Assembly: GCA_030835065.1 (NCBI GenBank) | Contig: JAUQWR010000096.1 | Span: 1-5,674, forward strand | Origin: Candidatus Kapaibacterium sp. | GTDB lineage: Bacteria > Bacteroidota > Ignavibacteria > Kapaibacteriales > UBA2268 | DNA length: 5,674 bases | Direction of reading: 5' to 3' | Part shown: positions 1 through 5,674 of the stretch, in pieces | Layout: every line of letters starts with the position of its first letter | Numbering within the stretch: position 1 is the first letter of the stretch | Notes under the pieces: model-generated | Databases searched by the model: none | The model's input: the letters and a program-made list of their open reading frames with translations, nothing else | What the model was told of the DNA's origin: nothing | Made by a program: the position numbers and the translations under genes

Positions 1-606
1 CTTTTAATTACATGTGTCTGGATTATTTATGAAGCGATTGAAAGAATTTTTCATGGAAATTACTTCATTCAGGTTACTTATTGGAGCTATATTGTTGTAA
101 TTTCTTCAATTTGTATAGACATTTGGCGATCGAGAGCTCTAAAAAAAGCTGCAATAAAATATAATAGCCAAGCCTTAGAAGCAGATGCTCTTCATTTCTC
201 GACTGATATTTGGAGTTCGGCTGTTGTATTACTTGGATTGATTTGCTCTAATTTCGGTTTCTACCTTGCTGATGCTATTGCTGCTTTGTGTGTCGCTGTT
301 ATTGTTATTTTTGTTTCATATAAATTAGGCAAAAAGTCGATCGATGTTTTATTAGATAAAGCTCCTGATGGAATTATTGAAAAAATTAATGGAATTATTT
401 TCAATATTCCTCAAGTGATTAGTGTATATTCTATCAAAGTAAGACAATCTGGTGCAGATATTTTTATTGAGGTTGTTGCTGAAGTCGAACCAGACATGAG
501 TTTTCAAACTTCCCACGATCTTATTCATTTAATTGAAGAAACAATTAAACTCAAAATTGATAGAGCCTATGTAACTGTACATCTGGAACCCAAAAATAAA
601 TACTAA
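1..606 (+). CDS. Cation diffusion facilitator (CDF) family metal transporter, 5'-truncated
   Basis: This is the C-terminal 201 residues of a CDF transporter, an inner-membrane proton antiporter that expels divalent cations such as zinc or iron. The reading frame is open from base 1 to the TAA at 604-606, and the real start lies left of the window. Visible parts are the end of one helix (about residues 1-16), a helix at about 28-42, the TM5-type segment ALEADALHFSTD with the HxxxD metal site (H65, D69), a TM6-type helix (about 86-108) followed by SIDVLLDKAPDG, and the cytoplasmic domain (about 120-201) ending in VHLEPK. The H/D pair in TM5 is typical of zinc-transporting or zinc/iron-transporting members such as FieF (YiiP); the TM2 half of the site is not visible. 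A TTG at 238 could be misread as a start, but it lies inside the domain. Family is secure; substrate is inferred. Confidence 0.93.
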   Translation, partial: LLITCVWIIYEAIERIFHGNYFIQVTYWSYIVVISSICIDIWRSRALKKAAIKYNSQALEADALHFSTDIWSSAVVLLGLICSNFGFYLADAIAALCVAVIVIFVSYKLGKKSIDVLLDKAPDGIIEKINGIIFNIPQVISVYSIKVRQSGADIFIEVVAEVEPDMSFQTSHDLIHLIEETIKLKIDRAYVTVHLEPKNKY

Positions 607-667
607 TAATTTTAAAACAATATTATCCTTTCTCTTACGCTTAATCATTTAAATATGATTTTATTGT

Positions 668-688
668 TATTACTAATTAATAGTAATA
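668..688. repeat. Short inverted repeat upstream of the histidine kinase gene
   Basis: TATTACTA (668-675) and TAGTAATA (681-688) are perfect 8-bp inverted arms around a 5-base spacer, ATTAA. The right arm ends three bases before the AGGG that probably serves as ribosome binding site for the kinase gene. It could be a small operator, but it is only two G/C pairs strong and a match like this is likely by chance in DNA this AT-rich. It is too weak, and has no T-run, to be a terminator for the upstream CDF gene. Confidence 0.35.
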
Positions 689-700
689 GATAGGGTAATT

Positions 701-2632
701 ATGTTCGGTTTTGATTTATTGATCAAAAAGTTCAAAACCTATTCATTGAATAGGTTTACTTCGAACATAAGTGAAGATGAGACTTTGAACTATTGGAGAG
801 CTAGATTATTTTCTTTAATAATGTCTTTGCTTGTACCATTATCATTTTTATTATATTTACCAAGTCTATTAATGTGCATTAAAGAGAGTTTAGTCTTTTT
901 AGCAATAGTTGATACATTAGCTTTCATCGTTATGCAATTAATATTCTTCAATAAAAAATTAAATCTTAAAACTTCTATATCATTATTTCTAAGCACCTTA
1001 TTTATTTTGGGATTAGTATTAATTTATTACATGGGCTGGAGCGGACCGGGACTTGTTTATTTGCTTGGCATCTCTTGCTTTTCGGCGATAATTCATTCAC
1101 AAAAAGCCGGTTATATTACTTTATTTGCTAATATTACTGTTTTTATTTTACTTTTCTTTTTGTCGGGTTTTCAATTGCTTGATAATAGTATTGTCAATAA
1201 GATGACACTTGATGCCTTGGTTAGTATAAGTTTGAATTTTGTAATTCTAAATATTTTGATTGTAGCCTCAACTATCTCATTAATAAATATACTTCAGAAT
1301 AAATTATTTGCAGAAAAAGAATTTCGTGAAAAATTAGAGAATCTAAATGAAAGACATCTTGTGGCAAGGAAAAAAGCCGAACAAAGCGATTCTTTTAATA
1401 AGTTGCTTCTAGAGGCTATACCATTACCATTTTTCTATAAGAATTTGAATGGTGAATACTTGCTTTGCAATTCTGCTTTTGAAGATTTTTTTGATATGAA
1501 TCAATCTGAAATTATTGGAAAAAAAGTTTTCGATATTGTGCCTAAAAATCTTGCACAATTGTTCGAAATCAAAGCTAATGAAGCTATTTCTTCCAATCAG
1601 ATTAAGATATTTGAAACTCAGGTAATTACAAAAAAAGGAGTTAAAGACGTTATTGTTCATAAACTTGCACTAAAAGCTGACAATTCAGATTTTAGTGGTA
1701 TAATCGGAGTAATAATTGATATTAGTGATATTAAAAAAGCTGAAATTGAAATAAGAGAGCTAAACGAAAGCTTGGAACAAAAAGTCAATGATAGAACAAA
1801 CGAATTGAATAATGCCCTAATAAAAATTGAAAGTGCTAATCAAAAATTAAAATTACTAAATGAAAGTATTAGAATTGAGGCAAATAACCTAGCCTTATTA
1901 AATGAAAAATTGGCAAAATCAGAAAATGAACTTAGAATTGCTAATCAAACTAAAGATAAATTTCTTTCAATAATTGCTCATGATTTGAGAAATCCAATCG
2001 GTGGTATGAGAAATACTGCGGAAGCTATGATGAAGTATTTCCAGCTTATGACCAAAGAAGATATCGAAAAACTTTTGAATACTCTTTATACAGCTGCAAA
2101 TGTTACACTGGAACTATTAGATAATTTACTCAATTGGGCTAGACTTCAAGCAGGTAGAATTGAGTTGAATTACGAGCTGTTTTCTTTAAATGAATCAATC
2201 AATAAAGTTACTAAGATTTTTAAATCTATGGCTGAATCAAAAAAAATAATGCTCAATGTAATTATTGATAAAGAATATAAGTTTTATTATGATAAAAATT
2301 CTATTGAAACTGTATTGAGAAACTTGCTTTCAAATGCAGTAAAATTTACTCCCGCAGGTGGACTAATTGAAATAGGTATTCATCCTGATTCAAAAAATAG
2401 AAATGTAATTGTTTTTGTCAAAGACAATGGTATGGGTATTAAGAAAGAAAATATCGACAAAATATTCAAATTCGATGAAACTATTACTACTTTAGGTTCA
2501 TCAGGCGAAATTGGCACAGGCCTCGGTCTAGTATTATGCCGAGAATTTGTCGAAAAGCATGGAGGCAGAATTTGGGTCGATAGCGAATACGAAAAAGGTA
2601 GTACTTTCCAATTTAGTATTCCAATTCAATAA
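701..2632 (+). CDS. Membrane-bound PAS sensor histidine kinase
   Basis: A complete 643-residue sensor kinase, expected to autophosphorylate on histidine and pass phosphate to a response regulator. Six hydrophobic segments are visible at about residues 36-58, 63-83, 92-111, 117-133, 136-156 and 172-197; I cannot assign this sensor to a named family. A PAS domain follows (about 233-343, with the C-terminal IGVIIDISDIKKAE), then a signalling coiled coil (about 345-418, containing VNDRTNEL). The HisKA H-box FLSIIAHDLRNP carries H427, with D428 and N431 forming the DxxN pattern associated with phosphatase activity. The HATPase_c domain has the N-box NLLSNAVKF (N545), the G1 box DNGMGI (575-580) and the G2 box GTGLGL (605-610). 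There is no receiver domain and no response regulator in the window. ATG 701 has AGGG at 692-695, and an in-frame stop at 674-676 rules out an earlier start. It lies 94 bases after the CDF gene, so cotranscription is possible but unproven. The stimulus is unknown. Confidence 0.95.
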   Translation: MFGFDLLIKKFKTYSLNRFTSNISEDETLNYWRARLFSLIMSLLVPLSFLLYLPSLLMCIKESLVFLAIVDTLAFIVMQLIFFNKKLNLKTSISLFLSTLFILGLVLIYYMGWSGPGLVYLLGISCFSAIIHSQKAGYITLFANITVFILLFFLSGFQLLDNSIVNKMTLDALVSISLNFVILNILIVASTISLINILQNKLFAEKEFREKLENLNERHLVARKKAEQSDSFNKLLLEAIPLPFFYKNLNGEYLLCNSAFEDFFDMNQSEIIGKKVFDIVPKNLAQLFEIKANEAISSNQIKIFETQVITKKGVKDVIVHKLALKADNSDFSGIIGVIIDISDIKKAEIEIRELNESLEQKVNDRTNELNNALIKIESANQKLKLLNESIRIEANNLALLNEKLAKSENELRIANQTKDKFLSIIAHDLRNPIGGMRNTAEAMMKYFQLMTKEDIEKLLNTLYTAANVTLELLDNLLNWARLQAGRIELNYELFSLNESINKVTKIFKSMAESKKIMLNVIIDKEYKFYYDKNSIETVLRNLLSNAVKFTPAGGLIEIGIHPDSKNRNVIVFVKDNGMGIKKENIDKIFKFDETITTLGSSGEIGTGLGLVLCREFVEKHGGRIWVDSEYEKGSTFQFSIPIQ

Positions 2633-2637
2633 CTTAA

Positions 2638-4098
2638 TCAATTCTTGCGAAATTTTATTACTTTTGTTCCGATTTTTGCAAAATATACCGCTGAATTTAA
2701 TTCTGATATATTTAATATGATTTTATTGTTGCTTATTGCATTAGTTGCTCGTTTAACTAAATTTGCATTCAGATCAAATATTTCTATATCAAGCATTTGT
2801 ATGCTTTCTGGCAAAACAATTTCGAGTAAATTATTATAGCAAATAAATCCAATTTCACTTGTTTCCAAGTAAACGTCATTACCGAAGTATTCGATGGCTC
2901 CAGCCGATCTTGGATTTTTATACAAATTTGAATAATAGTCTTTATCTGGTGCATTATTATAGTTAATTATTGATTTTGCCGGACTAGAAGGAGATAAGTT
3001 AAAGTTTTCTTGGTTTAAGTTTATAAACAATGGATTCTGATTAATTATCTGACTATTATCTTTAACCGGTATATTCGGTCCTTGCCAATTTGACTGCTGA
3101 TGATTGAACCAAAAATTGTTTCTAAAAATAAAGGAATTTGGATTGGTATTTGGACCAATATTTGTTTCTGTTCCTAAGCTAGACTGATATATTAAATTAT
3201 TCGAAAATTCATTATCTCCGCAACTGAAAAATCTATCTGGATCTACAGTCTCTTGAAGAATTCTAATAACCCATTTTTCTGGATTAATGATTGTATTATT
3301 AATAACTTTTACTCTAACCGATCCTACATAATTAATGGGGGAGACTGAACCAATAAAAATATTAGAAAACACGTTAAGATCTGCAGCTTCAAATTTCGCA
3401 TCTATTGGTCTAAAATATTGCAGGCCTGTACTACCACCAAGATTAAGAGTTCTTTGACCACAATTTTTAAAAAAGTTGCTTTGAATAGTAATAAACTGAG
3501 TTCCACCTTTAGCTTGAATTGCATTAGAGCCCATATTTTCGAATCGATTATTGCTAATAATACCATAATGACATCCAACCATATCAATTCCGCTACCACC
3601 GGCAGCACCATTAAAAAATGTGCATCTTGTGATTTTAAAACTATCCAATCCCGATAGTTTCAGCAGGTCGTTATTACCACTTGCATTCATATTTCTAAAA
3701 GTACAACTATCGATACTAATATTCTTAGTAGGCGACGAATAGTTTCCCGCATCATCAATATTAAGTCCGTTGCCAGTTTGCCCTTCAAATATCAATCCTT
3801 TAATAATCACATATTCGGCATCAGAAAATTGAAAAGCATTAGAACCACCTCTAATAATAACTTCAGAGGATTTTTCAGCAATAATTGAGATTGGCAATTG
3901 AGAACTTCCTTTTAAATTGCTAATCATCATTCCACCATTATAAACAGCAGGACTTACAATTATATTATCACCTGGCAATGCGTCTTTGGCTGCTTCCTGA
4001 ATTGATTTATACTTTGAGTTTGCCGATACGATTAAATCTGCTGCATTGAGTTCAGTAAATGCAATTAAAAATAAAAAATAATATATAAACTTATTCAT
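2638..4098 (-). CDS. Secreted right-handed beta-helix protein with T9SS sorting domain
   Basis: A complete 486-residue exported protein. Residues 1-20 form a Sec signal peptide (MNK, a hydrophobic core, and a likely cut near A19/A20). Next comes the motif SIQEAAKDALPGDNIIVSP (32-50), the cap typical of pectate-lyase-like and chondroitinase-B-like beta-helices. About 8-9 irregular coils follow (about 68-335), with repeated asparagine-rich turns such as ISIDSCTF, FKITRCTF, GIISNNRF, ITIQSNFF and FIFRNNFW. The stretch NPLFIN...FNLSPSSPAKS...RSAGAIEY (355-404) is the usual closing segment of these proteins. Residues about 408-486 resemble a type A T9SS sorting domain (IEIFDLNANLVKR, LNSAVYFAKI, ending KFRKN), predicting export across the outer membrane and removal of the tail. 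Ligand and enzymatic activity are unknown; no catalytic residues can be assigned, so a polysaccharide lyase call would be unsupported. The start at 4098 has AAGGA (4106-4110 on the complement) seven bases upstream. The 3' end converges on the kinase gene. Confidence 0.9.
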   Translation of the reverse strand: MNKFIYYFLFLIAFTELNAADLIVSANSKYKSIQEAAKDALPGDNIIVSPAVYNGGMMISNLKGSSQLPISIIAEKSSEVIIRGGSNAFQFSDAEYVIIKGLIFEGQTGNGLNIDDAGNYSSPTKNISIDSCTFRNMNASGNNDLLKLSGLDSFKITRCTFFNGAAGGSGIDMVGCHYGIISNNRFENMGSNAIQAKGGTQFITIQSNFFKNCGQRTLNLGGSTGLQYFRPIDAKFEAADLNVFSNIFIGSVSPINYVGSVRVKVINNTIINPEKWVIRILQETVDPDRFFSCGDNEFSNNLIYQSSLGTETNIGPNTNPNSFIFRNNFWFNHQQSNWQGPNIPVKDNSQIINQNPLFINLNQENFNLSPSSPAKSIINYNNAPDKDYYSNLYKNPRSAGAIEYFGNDVYLETSEIGFICYNNLLEIVLPESIQMLDIEIFDLNANLVKRATNAISNNKIILNISELNSAVYFAKIGTKVIKFRKN

Positions 4099-4274
4099 AA
4101 TATTTTCCTTTGTTATTTAATCAATTTATTGAAAAAACATATTAGTACAAAATAAATTACAAAAGACTTTCATCGAATACCAATAGAATGCAATTAATAG
4201 ATATAATATAAGAAAATTTATTAACAGGTATATAATCGTAATAGATTTCAAAAAAAAGATTCATGTTTTTTTAT

Positions 4275-4282
4275 TATATTTG
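4275..4282 (+). promoter_or_regulatory. Candidate Bacteroidota-type -7 promoter box for ppdK
   Basis: TATATTTG matches the TAnnTTTG -7 consensus of the Bacteroidota primary sigma factor exactly. It would place the transcription start near 4288-4290 and give ppdK a 5' leader of about 55 bases. No good -33 TTTG is found at the expected distance; the nearest similar stretch is TTTC at 4246-4249, with a spacer of 25, which is too long. The A-tract at 4250-4257 may compensate. The match is short, so some risk of coincidence in AT-rich DNA remains. Confidence 0.42.
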
Positions 4283-4317
4283 TTTCTTATTAAAAATGGA
4301 TTTTTACAAAATTTAAT

Positions 4318-4333
4318 ATTAAAATATTTTAAT
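4318..4333. repeat. Perfect 16-bp AT palindrome just upstream of the ppdK ribosome binding site
   Basis: ATTAAAATATTTTAAT is an exact dyad with no spacer and ends two bases before TGGAG. It lies downstream of the candidate promoter, within the predicted 5' leader. The palindrome itself is certain. A role as an operator or as a leader hairpin is only possible, because it has no G/C pair and sits in very AT-rich DNA. Confidence 0.45.
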
Positions 4334-4344
4334 CTGGAGAAGTC

Positions 4345-5674
4345 ATGTCAAAAGACAAAAACACAAAGAAAGCTTCCGAAAAGTATGTATATTTCTTCGG
4401 TGGCGGCAAAGCTGAAGGCCAAGCAGATATGAAAAATTTATTAGGTGGCAAAGGTGCTAACCTATGCGAAATGGTAAACATGGGTTTGCCAGTACCTGCA
4501 GGCTTCACAATAACAACCGAAGTATGTACATATTTCTATGCAAATGGCAAAACATATCCAAAGAGCTTATATAACGAAGTAGAAGAAGCAATTACAAAGA
4601 TTGAAAAAGACATGGGTGCAAAATTTGGCGATCCAAAAAATCCATTACTTCTTTCAATTCGTTCAGGTGCTCGCGCTTCTATGCCTGGCATGATGGATAC
4701 AGTATTAAATCTTGGTTTGAACGATACAACAGTTGCCGGCTTGATCGAAAGAACAGGCAATGCACGCTTTGCTTATGATTCATACCGCAGATTTGTTGCT
4801 ATGTATGGCGACGTAGTTCTAGATCTCAAACCACAATCAAAAGATGAAGAAGATCCTTTTGAAGTTATTCTTCACAATAAGAAAAAAGAACGTGGTGTAA
4901 CTCTCGACGTTGAATTGACTGCTGATGACTTAAAAGAATTGGTTGCAGAATTCAAACAAGCAATTAAAGAAAGAACTGGCTGCGACTTCCCAGATGATCC
5001 AAAAGAACAACTTTGGGGTGCAGTTGGTGCTGTATTTAATTCTTGGATGAATAATCGTGCTATAGTTTATCGTAAATTGAATAATATTCCTGAAGCTTGG
5101 GGTACAGCTGTAAACGTTCAAGCAATGGTATTCGGTAACTTGGGCGAAGATTCAGGTACAGGCGTTGCATTTACTCGTGATGCTGCTACAGGCGATAACT
5201 ACTTCTATGGCGAATTCTTGATGAATGCTCAAGGCGAAGACGTTGTTGCTGGTACACGTACACCTCACAAGATTGAATTATTGAAAGATATCGATTTAAG
5301 TTCATATAATGAATTAATGAAAATCCGTGCTATTTTGGAAGAACACTATCGTGATATGCTCGATATCGAATTCACAATCCAAAATGGCAAATTATATATG
5401 CTACAATGCCGCGTTGGTAAGAGAACAGCTATGGCAGCTATCAAAATTGCTGTTGATATGGTTAACGAAAAACTTATCAAACCAAAAGATGCTTTGATGA
5501 GAATCGAACCAGACCAATTAAACCAATTATTGCGCCCTGTATTTGACTTGAATGAAAAGAAAAAAGCTTTGGATGCAGGCAAATTGGTTGCTAAAGGTTT
5601 GAATGCTGGTCCTGGCGCTGCTTGTGGTAAAGTTGTTTTCAATGCTGAAGATGCTATCGATTGGGCTGCTAAAG
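4345..5674 (+). CDS. ppdK: Pyruvate, phosphate dikinase, 3'-truncated
   Basis: The N-terminal 443 codons of PPDK, which interconverts pyruvate + ATP + Pi with phosphoenolpyruvate + AMP + PPi in the cytoplasm, for gluconeogenesis or PPi-linked glycolysis. The full family length is about 870-910 residues, so roughly half is present. The ATP-grasp nucleotide-binding domain is clear: [13 protein letters not shown] (31-43), [20 protein letters not shown] (103-122, with the ATP-contacting R106), [14 protein letters not shown] (254-267), [10 protein letters not shown] (270-279), [18 protein letters not shown] (290-307) and LQCRVGKRT (353-361). The start of the phosphohistidine domain is seen at about 418-443 ([12 protein letters not shown]). 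The catalytic histidine region (TSHAAVVAR in relatives) and the C-terminal PEP/pyruvate barrel lie beyond the edge. The GGMTSH-type site therefore cannot be checked. ATG 4345 has GGAG at 4336-4339, and an in-frame TAA at 4330-4332 blocks any earlier start. Codon choice is richer in CGT/CGC than in the neighbours, as expected of a highly expressed gene. Confidence 0.97.
   Translation, partial: MSKDKNTKKASEKYVYFFGGGKAEGQADMKNLLGGKGANLCEMVNMGLPVPAGFTITTEVCTYFYANGKTYPKSLYNEVEEAITKIEKDMGAKFGDPKNPLLLSIRSGARASMPGMMDTVLNLGLNDTTVAGLIERTGNARFAYDSYRRFVAMYGDVVLDLKPQSKDEEDPFEVILHNKKKERGVTLDVELTADDLKELVAEFKQAIKERTGCDFPDDPKEQLWGAVGAVFNSWMNNRAIVYRKLNNIPEAWGTAVNVQAMVFGNLGEDSGTGVAFTRDAATGDNYFYGEFLMNAQGEDVVAGTRTPHKIELLKDIDLSSYNELMKIRAILEEHYRDMLDIEFTIQNGKLYMLQCRVGKRTAMAAIKIAVDMVNEKLIKPKDALMRIEPDQLNQLLRPVFDLNEKKKALDAGKLVAKGLNAGPGAACGKVVFNAEDAIDWAAK

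Larger units (their letters stand above)
4099..4344. other. Divergent intergenic region between beta-helix gene and ppdK
   Basis: These 246 bases separate two divergently transcribed genes, so both promoters should lie here. G+C is about 17% over 4141-4320, far below the flanking genes. An A-tract (4250-4257) and a T-tract (4266-4272) lie just before the candidate ppdK -7 box. For the minus-strand gene I found only a one-mismatch -7 box (TTATTTTG read on the complement at about 4147-4154), too weak to call. No tRNA, small ORF with domain content or terminator was seen. Confidence 0.7.

Noticed and set aside
238..606. A 122-residue gene starting at TTG 238
   Set aside because: The same frame is open back to base 1 and encodes the CDF TM5 metal site upstream of this TTG, so it is an internal codon of a longer gene.
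607..700. Promoter for the histidine kinase gene
   Set aside because: No TAnnTTTG with a suitable -33 element was found; the closest match, TAATTTTA at 607-614, misses the conserved final G.
3402..3657. Overlapping 69- and 79-residue ORFs on both strands inside the beta-helix gene
   Set aside because: They lie wholly within a well-supported coding region, have no domain features and are alternative-frame shadows.
2638..4098. Calling the beta-helix protein a pectate lyase, alginate lyase or chondroitinase
   Set aside because: Only the general fold signature and cap motif are visible; no family-specific catalytic residues could be placed.
4132..4271. AAAAAACAT (4132-4140) and its inverted copy ATGTTTTTT (4263-4271)
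   Set aside because: The arms are mostly mononucleotide runs 122 bases apart in DNA of about 17% G+C, so coincidence is the simplest explanation.
4536..5642. Three minus-strand ORFs of 63-98 residues opposite ppdK
   Set aside because: They are antisense to a strongly conserved enzyme frame and have no recognisable protein features or credible starts.
1..5674. CRISPR arrays, insertion sequences, tRNA or rRNA genes
   Set aside because: No regularly spaced repeats, transposase motifs, terminal inverted repeats or structured RNA sequences were recognised in the window.

Overview
The window is AT-rich bacterial DNA that reads well in the standard genetic code. It holds four protein genes, two of them cut by the window edges. 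The best lineage clue is the exported beta-helix protein on the minus strand, which ends in a type IX secretion (T9SS, Por) sorting domain. That domain places the organism in the Bacteroidota/Chlorobiota (FCB) assemblage. A TAnnTTTG-type -7 box before ppdK agrees with this. The three visible starts each have a Shine-Dalgarno-like stretch (AGGG, AAGGA, GGAG). Such sites are uncommon in classical Bacteroidia and Flavobacteriia, so a Chlorobiota, Ignavibacteria or Kapabacteria-like genome is possible, but this is inference and the genus cannot be named.

Layout: 1-606 (+) is the C-terminal part of a cation diffusion facilitator (CDF) metal exporter. 607-700 is a short AT-rich gap with a small inverted repeat. 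701-2632 (+) is a complete membrane-bound hybrid-free sensor histidine kinase with six predicted membrane helices, a PAS domain, a coiled coil and HisKA plus HATPase_c domains. After only 5 bases comes the convergent gene 2638-4098 (-), a secreted right-handed parallel beta-helix protein with a T9SS tail. 4099-4344 is a very AT-rich divergent intergenic region with a candidate promoter and a perfect 16-bp palindrome in front of ppdK. 4345-5674 (+) is the N-terminal half of pyruvate, phosphate dikinase, running off the right edge.

The genes do not form an obvious joint pathway: metal efflux, signalling, a surface or secreted beta-helix protein and central carbon metabolism lie side by side in mixed orientation. 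No response regulator for the kinase is visible. There are no RNA genes, mobile elements, CRISPR arrays or clear intrinsic terminators. I see no convincing new multi-gene system. The points worth a second look are modest: altered C-terminal metal ligands in the CDF protein, an orphan kinase with an unnamed membrane sensor, a T9SS tail lacking its usual glycines, the ppdK upstream palindrome, and a sharp codon-usage contrast between ppdK and its neighbours.
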